Shown here: piece after piece, positions 1-8,446 of the stretch
Position numbering within the stretch: the stretch's first letter is position 1
How the letters are laid out: every line of letters starts with the position of its first letter
From: Campylobacter concisus
GTDB taxonomy: Bacteria; Campylobacterota; Campylobacteria; Campylobacterales; Campylobacteraceae
Assembly (NCBI RefSeq): GCF_003048875.2
Contig: NZ_CP049264.1
Span: forward strand, 620,001 to 684,000
DNA length: 64,000 nucleotides
Direction of reading: 5' to 3'
The notes under the pieces: model-generated
The model's input: only the letters and a program-made list of their open reading frames with translations
Database searches by the model: none
Told to the model about the DNA's origin: nothing
Position numbers and translations under genes: made by a program

Positions 1-339
1 TTGTCAGCTGATGTTAAAACTGTTAATATAAGCCCAGATGAGATCAAAAAATATGATCAGATCGTTGATATTAGAACTCCATCTGAATGGCAAGAGACTG
101 GCATCATAGCTAGTGCTAAGACCATCACTTTTGATCCAAGTAACAAGAGTGCATTTTTAGATGAGCTTTCAAAGGCGGTTGATATCAAAAAGCCTATCGC
201 TCTTGTTTGTAGAAGTGGTAGAAGAAGCACAGCAGCAGCTGCAGCGATAGATAGCACAGATCTTAAGATTATAAATTTAGATGGTGGCATGAGTAGTTTG
301 ATCGAACAAGGCTACAAAACTACACCTTATAAAAAATAG
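1..339 (+). CDS. Rhodanese-domain protein, probably 5'-truncated by the window edge
   Basis: Single rhodanese (sulfurtransferase) domain of about 110 residues. The motif VDIRTPSEW near residue 22 is the usual start of the fold, and the active-site loop reads CRSGRR around residue 70, so the catalytic cysteine that carries the persulfide is present. Such proteins move sulfur or serve as periplasmic thiol proteins; the substrate cannot be read from sequence. The frame is open to the first base (a TTG codon at 1), so the true start, and perhaps a signal peptide, may lie upstream of the window. The identity of the domain is firm; the role is not. Confidence 0.8.
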   Translation: MSADVKTVNISPDEIKKYDQIVDIRTPSEWQETGIIASAKTITFDPSNKSAFLDELSKAVDIKKPIALVCRSGRRSTAAAAAIDSTDLKIINLDGGMSSLIEQGYKTTPYKK

Positions 340-359
340 ACAAATTTCTAAATTCTACA

Positions 360-393
360 TTTGACTACAAGATAAATTTATTTTGTAGTCAAA
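360..393. terminator. Hairpin between rhodanese gene and dps
   Basis: Inverted repeat with 11-bp arms (TTTGACTACAA at 360-370 and its complement at 383-393) around an AT-rich loop that is itself palindromic. It lies just after the rhodanese stop. No clear T-run follows, so termination is only a possibility. Confidence 0.35.
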
Positions 394-451
394 ATTTATA
401 CTAAATAATAAATTTTATTATTTGATTAACCAGTGATTAACTCTAAGTCAA

Positions 452-457
452 TATAAT
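452..457 (+). promoter_or_regulatory. Probable -10 element of dps
   Basis: TATAAT about 35 bases before the dps start, with no good -35, which is usual for Campylobacter sigma-70 promoters. It is followed by the ribosome-binding site GAAGGAG just before the ATG at 492. Confidence 0.5.
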
Positions 458-491
458 TTCATCACATTTAAACAATAAAGAAGGAGACAAA

Positions 492-926
492 ATGTCAAAA
501 GTTATTTTACAGTTAAACACAATTCAGGCTGATGCAAACGCACTTTATATCAAATTTCATGATCTTCACTGGAATGTAAAAGGTATTCAATTTTTTAGCG
601 TCCACGAGTATACCGAAAAAGCTTATGAGGATATGAGTGAGATTTTTGATGACGCAGCTGAGAGAGCTCTTATGCTTGGCGGCAGACCTATCGTCAAGGC
701 TGAGGAGCTAGCAAAAGTCGCTCACATAAAACACGAGCCAAAAGAGAGCTACACTCCGACTGAGGTTTTGGATATTGTTTTGGCTGATTACAAGCACCTT
801 TTGGGCGAGTTTAAAAAGCTTGATGAGCTTGCAGAGGGTGACACAACAACTCAGATGTACGCACAAGATCAAATAGCTAAATTTGAAAAAGCCATCTGGA
901 TGCTAAACGCAACACTTGGTAAATAA
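492..926 (+). CDS. dps: Dps-family ferritin-like DNA-protection / iron-storage protein
   Basis: At 144 residues this is the length of small Dps/NapA proteins, dodecamers that oxidise Fe(II) with peroxide and store iron in the cytoplasm, protecting DNA. The intersubunit ferroxidase ligands are visible as His26 (in DLHWNVKG), His38, Asp53 and Glu57; their spacing of 12, 15 and 4 residues is the same as in E. coli Dps. There is no basic N-terminal tail, so direct DNA binding is less certain. The gene stands alone between its own -10 element and a strong terminator, which suggests separate, probably iron- or peroxide-responsive control (inference). Confidence 0.93.
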   Translation: MSKVILQLNTIQADANALYIKFHDLHWNVKGIQFFSVHEYTEKAYEDMSEIFDDAAERALMLGGRPIVKAEELAKVAHIKHEPKESYTPTEVLDIVLADYKHLLGEFKKLDELAEGDTTTQMYAQDQIAKFEKAIWMLNATLGK

Positions 927-931
927 TCATA

Positions 932-950
932 GCGGGAGCTCTCCCGCTTT
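932..950 (+). terminator. Rho-independent terminator of dps
   Basis: GC-rich stem GCGGGA/TCCCGC with a four-base loop directly after the dps stop, followed by a short T-run. Confidence 0.75.
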
Positions 951-954
951 ACCC

Positions 955-981
955 TAAATAAATTCCACCTTTTGGCGATAT
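955..981 (+). promoter_or_regulatory. Sigma-28 (FliA) promoter
   Basis: TAAATAAA, an 11-base spacer, then GGCGATAT. This matches the flagellar sigma factor consensus TAAAGTTT-N11-GCCGATAA in the TAAA part of the -35, in the spacer length and in the core CGATAT of the -10. It sits 28 bases before the start at 1010. Confidence 0.6.
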
Positions 982-1009
982 AGTTTTTATAAACTTATAG
1001 GAGCCAAAT

Positions 1010-1597
1010 ATGCAAATCAGTCAAATCGTAAGCTCATACAACACTTCAAGTGTAAAAGAAAATGTAAAATCAGAAATTTCGCTTCATAAAGATGAAAAAG
1101 AGGTTTCTAAAAAGCAGCCTGAGGTTTCAAATTTAAGCGCAAAAGAGATATCAAATAGCTACTTTTTGCAGTATCAAAAAGATATTACTCAAAATGCTAG
1201 CTCAAATTTACTAGCCCAAGGTGGTCTAAACTTTAGTGTGCCTGAAAATTTATCAGACATTTTATCTGGACTCGATCTAGCAGGTATCGGCTATAACGGC
1301 AAAGCTCTAGGAGAGCTAAGTAGTGATGAGGCGAGCGAGCTAGTTAGTGAAAATGGCTTTTTTGGCATCGCAAATACGGCTGATAGGATAGCTGGTTTTG
1401 TGCTAAATGGCGCAGGTGATGATGTGGAGAAGCTAAAAGCTGGTAGAGAGGGCGTGGCAAATGGTTTTGAGGATGCAAAGAAAATTTGGGGCGGAGAGCT
1501 TCCTGAAATTTCACAAAAGACTATCGAAAAGACTCTTGAGGCGCTCGATAAAAAGATCGCTGAGCTTGGCGGTAACGTCTTAAACGTATCAGCCTAA
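1010..1597 (+). CDS. Protein of unknown function, likely late flagellar regulon
   Basis: 195 residues, soluble, with no signal peptide. The N-terminal third is Ser/Lys/Glu-rich and probably disordered. The C-terminal part carries the pattern LKAGREGVANGFEDAKKIWG, a module I recall from proteins of flagellated bacteria sometimes mislabelled 'hydrogenase-4 component G'. The gene sits behind a sigma-28 promoter and has its own terminator, so it is a one-gene unit. From that context I infer co-expression with the flagellar filament genes, as a filament-associated, chaperone-like or secreted factor. The function itself is unknown. Ribosome-binding site AGGAG precedes the ATG. Confidence 0.7.
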   Translation: MQISQIVSSYNTSSVKENVKSEISLHKDEKEVSKKQPEVSNLSAKEISNSYFLQYQKDITQNASSNLLAQGGLNFSVPENLSDILSGLDLAGIGYNGKALGELSSDEASELVSENGFFGIANTADRIAGFVLNGAGDDVEKLKAGREGVANGFEDAKKIWGGELPEISQKTIEKTLEALDKKIAELGGNVLNVSA

Positions 1598-1598
1598 T

Positions 1599-1626
1599 TT
1601 TCTTGGGGTCTCTCCCAAGAAATTTA
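1599..1626 (+). terminator. Rho-independent terminator
   Basis: Nine-bp stem TTTCTTGGG/CCCAAGAAA with a six-base loop, two bases after the stop at 1597, followed by an AT-rich tract. Confidence 0.65.
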
Positions 1627-1721
1627 TATATTAATGTAAGCACAAAACCCAAATTTTAAAAACCCGCAAATTTTATTTAATCTTAAAAGCTATACTTTTC
1701 TCTTTATATTAAGGAGAAAAG

Positions 1722-2159
1722 ATGAAAGCTAAAATTTTACTTCCTCTAGCAGTAGCCACTATGTTTTTGGGATGTTCATTTTTTGATGACAACCCGCCAG
1801 TTCGCAAGCAACCAAGGCAAGCTACTAAAACTATACCTGCAAAAAGCTCCATCAAAGGCTTCATAAAAGATGTTAGCTATAAAGATTCGAAATACTGCTA
1901 CGAGATAGTAGCCAGCGACGTGAAAAATCACAAACTAAACAAAGCTAATTTTTGTGCAAACAGATATTATTACGATAAGGGCGATCTTGTCTATGCGACT
2001 TTTTACGCAGATAAGCTCATAGACATGCTTCTTATAAAAGAGGGCGGCTCTAGAGGCGCATATAATGGCATAAGAAAACCGCAAAATGAAGTAGTCGTTA
2101 AAAGAAAAAATATAAAAACAAATATCGAAGTGCCAAAAGAGGAGAAAATTTCTTTTTAG
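1722..2159 (+). CDS. Putative lipoprotein
   Basis: 145 residues starting with a lipoprotein signal peptide: Lys2 and Lys4, a hydrophobic stretch, then the lipobox LG-C with the acylated cysteine at residue 18. The mature part has a Pro/Arg/Gln/Lys-rich linker (about residues 25-45), then a compact domain with two cysteines (in KYCYE and NFCAN) that could pair, and a basic C-terminus. I do not recognise the family; small lipoproteins of this form are common in Campylobacter envelopes. The ribosome-binding site AAGGAG lies just before the start. It is a single-gene unit ending at the terminator near 2245. Confidence 0.8.
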   Translation: MKAKILLPLAVATMFLGCSFFDDNPPVRKQPRQATKTIPAKSSIKGFIKDVSYKDSKYCYEIVASDVKNHKLNKANFCANRYYYDKGDLVYATFYADKLIDMLLIKEGGSRGAYNGIRKPQNEVVVKRKNIKTNIEVPKEEKISF

Positions 2160-2197
2160 ATTACCGTTGATTTACTGCTAGCATATATAATTTCATC

Positions 2198-2250
2198 AGC
2201 AATCAAAACTAGAACTCCTTTTAAGGGGCAAAGCAACGGCCCCTTTTTCT
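2198..2250 (+). ncRNA. Candidate short RNA (or just 3' UTR)
   Basis: After the lipoprotein stop there is a well-formed -10 element (TATAAT, 2186-2191) preceded by TGCTAGCA, and only about 50 bases later a strong terminator. A transcript from this promoter would be a roughly 50-nt RNA made mostly of one hairpin. There is no good -35. It could equally be the ordinary 3' end of the lipoprotein mRNA. Confidence 0.25.
2223..2250 (+). terminator. Strong rho-independent terminator
   Basis: Stem AAGGGGC/GCCCCTT with a nine-base loop, followed by a T-run. Confidence 0.85.
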
Positions 2251-2390
2251 TTTTATCCCCTTTTTAAAAGTCTCATTTGTAAAAGATAAATTATCAAAAT
2301 ATACCTCTTTTTGGTCAAAATCGGTAAACAATCGGTAACAAAAATGCAAAATTTTATGATTTTTTAAGCTTCATCTTAAAATTTATTGAT

Positions 2391-2396
2391 TATAAT
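2391..2396 (+). promoter_or_regulatory. -10 element of the porin gene
   Basis: TATAAT 31 bases before the ATG at 2428. An in-frame ATG at 2386 lies upstream of and next to this element, so it cannot be the translation start of a transcript made from here. Confidence 0.6.
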
Positions 2397-2427
2397 TGCC
2401 AACACAAATACCCTAAAAGGAGAAAAA

Positions 2428-3633
2428 ATGAAACTAACAAAAATTAGTTTGGCTGCTTTGGTTGCTTTAGGTGCGTTTTCAAGTGTAGCGAGTGCTACTC
2501 CACTTGAAGAAGCTATAAAAAATGTAGATCTTTCAGGATTTGCAAGATATAGATATACAAATACTCACGAGAAAAATACAGTAGCAAAAAATGTTACAAA
2601 AGGTAGCGTTGCAAATCATCAGTTCAGAATGATTACTAATTTTAAGGCTGCTATTGACGATAACTTCTTTGGTGTTATAGGTCTTAGATATAACACTAAT
2701 GATGGCTCAGGTGATAATGCAGGTGCAGGTACAGACAAAGCACTTACTGAAAAAGCATTTAATGTTTATCAATTCTATCTAGGTTATAAAGTAGGCAACA
2801 CTACTATAACAGCTGGCAAGCAACTTATAAGCTCATACTTTACTAATGATGCAGTTGGTACAGGTGTTAGAGTAGTAAATAAAGACATTGAAGGTCTTAC
2901 GCTTACAGCTTTAGCTTTTGATGCAATTGAAGGTGAACAAGGTTGGAGCAATGGTGATTTATATTCTGTAACGACTAATTTAAATAGCTATGATGTTGGT
3001 AACCTATATGCAGCTGGTATTGCTGGTTCATACGATCCAGTAAATTTCCAACTATGGTATGCTAGTTTAACAAACCTAGCTGACGTACTTGCAGCTGATG
3101 TTTCAGCAAATTTTGCTATAACTAACGATGTATCTTTAGGCGCAAGACTTAACTATGCACATAGCCAAGCTGATACAAGTGCAAAAAATGCTCTTGGTTA
3201 CGATGATGGTAACTTCTATGCTGGCGAACTTTCAACTTCACTATTTGGTCTTGATTTAGCTGCTGGCTATATTGGCTACAAAACTCAAAACTATCAAGAT
3301 GGTAAATATTCAGCATTTACATTTGAAGATCAAGGTGGCTTAATCGACGCTGGCGAAGATGTATTTGACTGGACACGTGCAGAAGGTAAGGGTAGTTACT
3401 TCTATGCAACAAGTGCATATACATTTGATAAATTTACAGCTGGTTTAGATTATATCAAAGGTAGTTACAAAACAGATGAGAAGACTAAAGTTGAGGAATT
3501 TGTTCCAAGATTTGCTTATCAATACAACAAAAAGTTGAAATTTAGCTCATTCTATGCCTTTAAAACAGAAAAAGAGCATGACGGAGAAAACAAAGCTGAC
3601 AAATTTAGATTTGAAGCTAAATACTCATTCTAA
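2428..3633 (+). CDS. porA: Major outer membrane porin (MOMP/PorA type)
   Basis: 401 residues: a signal peptide ending SVASA, then a mature protein beginning TPLEEAIKNVDLSGFARYRY, typical of Campylobacter MOMP. Alternating aromatic and small residues run throughout, as expected of a 16- to 18-strand barrel, and the protein ends in the aromatic signature KYSF, which outer-membrane insertion requires. It forms trimeric pores, is the main general porin and is a surface antigen. The start is set at 2428 because AAAGGAG precedes it closely; an upstream in-frame ATG lies in the promoter. Codon choice here is more uniform than in neighbouring genes, fitting very high expression. The gene is monocistronic. 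Confidence 0.93.
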   Translation: MKLTKISLAALVALGAFSSVASATPLEEAIKNVDLSGFARYRYTNTHEKNTVAKNVTKGSVANHQFRMITNFKAAIDDNFFGVIGLRYNTNDGSGDNAGAGTDKALTEKAFNVYQFYLGYKVGNTTITAGKQLISSYFTNDAVGTGVRVVNKDIEGLTLTALAFDAIEGEQGWSNGDLYSVTTNLNSYDVGNLYAAGIAGSYDPVNFQLWYASLTNLADVLAADVSANFAITNDVSLGARLNYAHSQADTSAKNALGYDDGNFYAGELSTSLFGLDLAAGYIGYKTQNYQDGKYSAFTFEDQGGLIDAGEDVFDWTRAEGKGSYFYATSAYTFDKFTAGLDYIKGSYKTDEKTKVEEFVPRFAYQYNKKLKFSSFYAFKTEKEHDGENKADKFRFEAKYSF

Positions 3634-3662
3634 TTCATAGCTCGTTAATCAACTTATGATAT

Positions 3663-3697
3663 AATCCCGGGTCGGAGCAATCTGATCCGGGATTTTT
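3663..3697 (+). terminator. Very stable terminator of the porin gene, GCAA loop
   Basis: AATCCCGG at 3663-3670 pairs with CCGGGATT at 3687-3694, and the inner GTCGGA/TCTGAT pairs with wobbles, giving a stem of about 14 bp closed by a GCAA tetraloop and followed by a T-run. One of the strongest terminators in the window. Confidence 0.9.
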
Positions 3698-3726
3698 AAA
3701 TTTAGAGCAAAATTTCAAGGAAACTC

Positions 3727-4284
3727 ATGAAAAATATCAAAATTTCTTTTTTGGCGTGTTTTTTGGTGGCAAATGCCTTTGCAGCTTCTCAGGTTTATTA
3801 TATAGAAGCTCGTGGCGAGTTTGGTAAAGAGCTTGCCGAGATGGCAAAAAAGCAGGCTAATGACAGAAATGAAAAAGTAAATGTCTATGTCGATGAAGAT
3901 CCAAGACGCTATAAAGACAATAGAATTTTAAAATTAGGCGTTGATAGAAAAGGTAGATATAGTGTCTCTTTAGGAAAAGAGCTTTATGAGAAACAATGTG
4001 CTAGCTGTCATGGCGAAAGCGCAGATAAAAGACCATTTGGCTCAACACCACTTAAAAACATGGATGCTAAAGATATAGAAGATAGCATCATCTCTTATAG
4101 AAGTGACTCAAGCTTTGGTGGTAGCGGTAAAAACGTGATGCAAAACCAAGCCAAGATCGTCTCAAACAACGATCTTGGTGCAATACTAGCTTATCTAAAA
4201 GGCAAAGATGCACTTGCAGATCAAGATACAAACGAAAATAAACCAGTTTCAACCGAAACAAAGCAGGGCAGTTATTTAAGATAA
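3727..4284 (+). CDS. Periplasmic c-type cytochrome, single haem
   Basis: 185 residues with a signal peptide (about residues 1-19). The covalent haem site CASCH is at 91-95, and a later methionine in NVMQNQA is the likely sixth ligand, so the C-terminal half is a small class I cytochrome c domain. The N-terminal 70 residues of the mature part (acidic and basic, Tyr-rich) are not a known cytochrome module. It probably passes electrons in the periplasm; its partner is unknown. It lies 45 bases upstream of ccsBA, the enzyme that attaches haem to such proteins, so the pair is probably co-transcribed. Confidence 0.85.
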   Translation: MKNIKISFLACFLVANAFAASQVYYIEARGEFGKELAEMAKKQANDRNEKVNVYVDEDPRRYKDNRILKLGVDRKGRYSVSLGKELYEKQCASCHGESADKRPFGSTPLKNMDAKDIEDSIISYRSDSSFGGSGKNVMQNQAKIVSNNDLGAILAYLKGKDALADQDTNENKPVSTETKQGSYLR

Positions 4285-4329
4285 ATTTCACTTCGGTAGC
4301 TTTGCCACAATATAAATAAAAGGAAGCAG

Positions 4330-7300
4330 ATGTTAAATCCAAAAACATTATTTTTAAGTATGGGCTCAGCTATCGTTTTGATGATAATCTTTGCCGTAGC
4401 TAGCGGAGCCGCCACAATAATAGAGAGCAAAACCAGCACCGAAGCAGCTTGGTACTATGTTTATGGCGCTAGCTGGTTTGCGCTCATTCAACTACTTCTT
4501 GGTATAAATTTAGCCTTTAACATCTTTAGATACAACCTAATCGATCCTAAAAAACTGCCATCGCTCATCTTTCACTTAGGTTTTATCGTCATCTTAATCG
4601 GTGCTGGCATCACAAGATACCTTGGCTTTGAAGCTGATATGCATATACGTGAAAACACTGCTTCAAATGTTGTTAGTACGAAGGTTTCGTATATAAATTT
4701 AACAGCGCTTAACGACAAAGGTGAGGAGATCAGCTCAGCTATGCCTTTAGGACTTGCTGATGTAAAGAAGGGCTTTGATCTAAAGCTAAAAACAGCAGAC
4801 GGTGAGGCTAGTTTAAAATTTAAAGAATTTGTGCCAAATGCAAGTTATAAATTTGTAAATGATGATAGCGGAAAGCCTGTCGTTGAGTTTGTAGTCTCAA
4901 ACGAGAGCGAAAGTGAAGAGATATTTTTACTTGAAGAAGAAGAGGCGAGAGTTGGAGATATCAGCTTTATCTTTAATGCCAAGCCAGATGAAAATAAAAA
5001 ATATGTTCTTTTTAGACTAAATGATGGAAATTTCACAGTTACTTCAAATGTCGATCTTTCAAAATTTACTATGGCAGATAGCTCAAAAACTGAGCTAAAA
5101 GCTGGCAGTGTGAATGAATTTGGCACAGGCAGCCTATATACTATCTCAAATATAAATTTCGCCCCAAGGCTAGTCTCAGCGCACGCCACAAGAAAGCTAG
5201 TTAGCTCAAAGGATAGCGAGTTTAATGCGTTGATAGCTGAGCTAAACTACAAAGGTGAGAGTAGAGAGATGCATGTATTTTACAACCTAATGGAGCCTTC
5301 ACGTATCGCTGTGGCTGGACAGAAATTTAACGCTTCATGGGGAGCTCAGCAGATAAAACTCCCATTTAGCCTCTACCTAAAGGACTTTGAGCTAAAAAGA
5401 TATCCTGGCTCAAATTCTCCTATGAGCTACTCAAGTGAGGTTGTGGTAAAAGATGGCACGAATGATCCTGGGTTTGATTATAGAATTTATATGAACCACG
5501 TGCTTGATTATGATGGATATAGATTTTTCCAAAGCTCATACGATACTGACGAGAAAGGCACGATCCTCTCTGTCAATAAAGACCCAGGCAAGATCCCAAC
5601 ATATATCGGATACTTTTTGCTAGGTCTTGGCTTCTTGCTAAATGTCATAAATCCTAACAGCCGCTTTAGAAAGCTTGCAAAACTAATAGATAATGAATCA
5701 ACAAAAGGCGGTAAAAAAGTGGCTGCGCTCATAGCTGTCTTACTTTTAGGCTTAAATTTTAGCTCGCTAAGGGCAGAGGACTTCTTGCCGCATATCAGCA
5801 AAGAGCATGCAGACAAGCTTGCTAGGCTTATCGTGCAAAGTCCAGATGGCAGGATGAAGCCATTTGATACGCTTAGCAAAGAGGTTTTAAACAAAATTCA
5901 TAGAGGCGAGAGCATAGGTAGCCTAAATTCAAACCAAGCGATGCTTTCTATAATGGTAACGCCTGATTTCTGGCGAAATGAGAAGATCATCGCACTTGGT
6001 CAAAGCAAGGAGCTAAAAAAAGAGCTAGGCGTCGATGAGAATGCAAGATACGCAAGCTTTGATGAATTTTTTAAAGCGACAAAAGATGGTGGAAGCGAGT
6101 ATAAACTAACAAAATTTGCCGAGATAGCAAACCGCAAACACCCAGGCTCACGCAATACTTTTGACAAAGATGTGATAAAGATCGACGAGAGACTAAATGT
6201 ATTTTATATGATATTTATCGGTGAAATTTTCAAAATTTTCCCAAAACAAGATGATCCGTCAAATTCTTGGTATTCGCCAGCTAGTGCGATGATGTACTTC
6301 TCGCCAAAAGAGGCTGAGCTAGTAGTTGGCATGATGAGAGAGTACTTCTCAGCTGTTGATGCAGCCTCAAAGGATAATGACTGGAGCAAGGCGGATGCGG
6401 CGCTTGAGAAAATTTCAGCCTATCAGCACAAATACGGCGCTGCTGTCATGCCAAGTGAGAAAAAGATAGATATAGAAATTTTATTTAATAAATTTCAAGT
6501 ATTTGATCGCTTGACGCCGATATATCTTTTGGCTGGTCTTGCACTTTTGCTATTTGTTTTTGTCAAGATGCTAGCACCAAAAGTGCAGATAAATGGCATA
6601 GTTAAAGCGGTATATGTTATAAATTTACTAGCCTTTCTTGCGCACACAGTTGGTCTTGGTCTTCGCTGGTACATCGCTGAGCACGCCCCTTGGAGTAACG
6701 CCTACGAGTCGATGGTCTATATCGCTTGGGCACTTGGTCTATCTGGTATCATCTTTGCAAAACGTAGTCCGATCGCACTTGCGCTTACCTCTATATTGGC
6801 TGGTGTTACGCTATTTGTTGCGCACCTTAGCTGGATGGATCCGCAGATCACGACACTTGTGCCTGTACTTCAGAGCTATTGGCTAACTATCCACGTCTCT
6901 ATCATTACTGCAAGTTATGGATTTTTAGGTCTTTGTGCGTTGCTTGGTGGCTTTACTTTGCTACTTATCATCTTACAAAACAAGAAAAAGCCAAATGCAG
7001 AGATCGCACGCAATATCACTGAAGCGACACGTATAAATGAGATGGCGATGATACTTGGCCTTAGCTTACTTACGCTTGGAAACTTTTTAGGCGGCGTCTG
7101 GGCAAATGAGAGCTGGGGTAGATACTGGGGCTGGGATAGCAAGGAGACTTGGGCGCTAGTTTCGATCCTTGTCTATGCGGCAGTGCTTCACATGAGATTT
7201 ATACCAAAGCTTAATAATCAATACGCATTTGCTGTTGCCTCATTTTTTGCCTATTGGTCGATCATAATGACCTATTTTGGGGTAAATTTCTATCTAGCTG

Positions 7301-7425
7301 GCATGCACTCATACGCAGCTGGAGATCCGCTTCCGGTGCCTGATTTCGTCTGGATAAGCATCGCCATTATGATAGCGATGAGCGTTCTTGCATTTACGAA
7401 ACGCTCTCTTTGCACAAGGTTATAG
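4330..7425 (+). CDS. ccsBA: Fused cytochrome c synthase CcsBA (System II)
   Basis: A 1031-residue inner-membrane protein fusing ResB/CcsB (N-terminal; four membrane segments with a large periplasmic domain at about residues 110-430) to CcsA (C-terminal, about 720-1031). It exports haem and ligates it to CxxCH motifs of apocytochromes in the periplasm. The WWD haem-handling segment is visible near residues 922-940 (WGRYWGWDSKETW), with conserved histidines before and after it (HTVGLGL near 770, HMRF, HSYA). The fused form is typical of epsilonproteobacteria. Length is as expected. The start ATG follows AGGAAG. The next gene begins on the base after its stop. Confidence 0.95.
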   Translation: MLNPKTLFLSMGSAIVLMIIFAVASGAATIIESKTSTEAAWYYVYGASWFALIQLLLGINLAFNIFRYNLIDPKKLPSLIFHLGFIVILIGAGITRYLGFEADMHIRENTASNVVSTKVSYINLTALNDKGEEISSAMPLGLADVKKGFDLKLKTADGEASLKFKEFVPNASYKFVNDDSGKPVVEFVVSNESESEEIFLLEEEEARVGDISFIFNAKPDENKKYVLFRLNDGNFTVTSNVDLSKFTMADSSKTELKAGSVNEFGTGSLYTISNINFAPRLVSAHATRKLVSSKDSEFNALIAELNYKGESREMHVFYNLMEPSRIAVAGQKFNASWGAQQIKLPFSLYLKDFELKRYPGSNSPMSYSSEVVVKDGTNDPGFDYRIYMNHVLDYDGYRFFQSSYDTDEKGTILSVNKDPGKIPTYIGYFLLGLGFLLNVINPNSRFRKLAKLIDNESTKGGKKVAALIAVLLLGLNFSSLRAEDFLPHISKEHADKLARLIVQSPDGRMKPFDTLSKEVLNKIHRGESIGSLNSNQAMLSIMVTPDFWRNEKIIALGQSKELKKELGVDENARYASFDEFFKATKDGGSEYKLTKFAEIANRKHPGSRNTFDKDVIKIDERLNVFYMIFIGEIFKIFPKQDDPSNSWYSPASAMMYFSPKEAELVVGMMREYFSAVDAASKDNDWSKADAALEKISAYQHKYGAAVMPSEKKIDIEILFNKFQVFDRLTPIYLLAGLALLLFVFVKMLAPKVQINGIVKAVYVINLLAFLAHTVGLGLRWYIAEHAPWSNAYESMVYIAWALGLSGIIFAKRSPIALALTSILAGVTLFVAHLSWMDPQITTLVPVLQSYWLTIHVSIITASYGFLGLCALLGGFTLLLIILQNKKKPNAEIARNITEATRINEMAMILGLSLLTLGNFLGGVWANESWGRYWGWDSKETWALVSILVYAAVLHMRFIPKLNNQYAFAVASFFAYWSIIMTYFGVNFYLAGMHSYAAGDPLPVPDFVWISIAIMIAMSVLAFTKRSLCTRL

Positions 7426-7860
7426 ATGCTTCTTAAAGGCTTGATAGTCTTTTTTGTCTTTTTGCTTATAGTGGCCATTTGCGCGCTAATCTATCTTTTG
7501 CTAAAAAACAAAGATCATCAAGTCTTAACAAGAGGACTAGAAGCTGAGAGTGAAGAAGAGATCACGATCGAAAAGCTTGAAGAGCTTGCTAGCGATAAAA
7601 CTCTAAGCAAAAACGAGCTTTTCGAGCTTATACAAATTTTTGGAGAGAAATTTATAATACCAGCGAAAAAAAATCAGGTCGCTCCAAAAGAAGCTAGCAA
7701 CTACATAAATTTTATAATCCTAATCTGCTCTCACCAAAATGCCGACGCAAAGCTTATTAGCTTTTTGGACAAAGAGGCTAAAAAGAAAAATCCAAGCTAT
7801 GTTGCAGAGATCGAAGATAGCGAGAGGATAGGCATAGAAAACCGCAAAAATCGCAGGTAA
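7426..7860 (+). CDS. Small single-pass membrane protein next to ccsBA
   Basis: 144 residues. One N-terminal membrane segment (about residues 4-25) is followed by a charged, helical cytoplasmic part rich in Glu and Lys. The ATG abuts the ccsBA stop with no gap, so the two are translationally coupled, and a role in cytochrome maturation or membrane organisation is possible (inference from position only). I recognise no family motif. The C-terminus is basic (ENRKNRR). Confidence 0.8.
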   Translation: MLLKGLIVFFVFLLIVAICALIYLLLKNKDHQVLTRGLEAESEEEITIEKLEELASDKTLSKNELFELIQIFGEKFIIPAKKNQVAPKEASNYINFIILICSHQNADAKLISFLDKEAKKKNPSYVAEIEDSERIGIENRKNRR

Positions 7861-8053
7861 AAATTAAAAATCAAATAATTAGCTTATTGTTTTTTATGCT
7901 TTGAGCTTATTTTGTAAGTAAAAAACAAAATTATATTTTGATTGATGAAATTTTTTGAATTATTATGATAGTTTTATTTAAAGTGATGTTAATAATCTTT
8001 TAATAAAAATAAGCATTGCTAAGATAAAGAAATAAAATTTAATGGGAGCTTAT

Positions 8054-8446
8054 ATGTTTTTAAGTTACTTGATGCAAATATTTTATGGAATTTTGTTTTC
8101 TGCTGTTCCATTCTTAATATGGATACTTTTAGTGTTATTTAGTAAGAGACAAAATATCAAAGTTTTTGCTAATACTTTTGATATAGTTGGTATTAATATT
8201 ATTACGCCCATCTTGTTTTTATTTTCTCTAGCTCCCCTTCTTTCTGATGCTGGAGAATATGCTGGCATTATAAACACTCTTATTTATATACCCATTGGAA
8301 TTTTTGTGTTTTATGTTTTTTATAGTTTATGTGTTTGCATTCAGTATAATTTTGGTTATTGGCATTGGATCTTAGCGTTATTTCTTAGATTTTGTTGTTT
8401 TGTATTGATAATTATTGGTTTTCTGTTTTTTTATTCCAATATGTAG
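8054..8446 (+). CDS. Membrane protein, first of three paralogues; probably truncated
   Basis: 130 residues with about four hydrophobic segments. It shares with the next two genes the block RQNIKVFANTFDIVG after the first membrane helix and the CIQYNFG...LALFLRF block later. The ATG at 8054 is chosen because GGGAG lies five bases before it; an in-frame ATG at 8042 lacks such a site. Its stop falls where the paralogues continue with a soluble tail (GGK-x-x-DK...EI-PEN), and traces of that tail persist downstream in other frames, so this copy appears decayed. Function unknown. The DNA is visibly more AT-rich than the flanking ccsBA and pgpA genes. Confidence 0.5.
   Translation: MFLSYLMQIFYGILFSAVPFLIWILLVLFSKRQNIKVFANTFDIVGINIITPILFLFSLAPLLSDAGEYAGIINTLIYIPIGIFVFYVFYSLCVCIQYNFGYWHWILALFLRFCCFVLIIIGFLFFYSNM

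Noticed and set aside
2386-2427. Longer N-terminus for the porin starting at 2386
   Set aside because: That ATG overlaps the promoter region, and the extra residues precede a perfect signal peptide whose own ATG has a strong ribosome-binding site.
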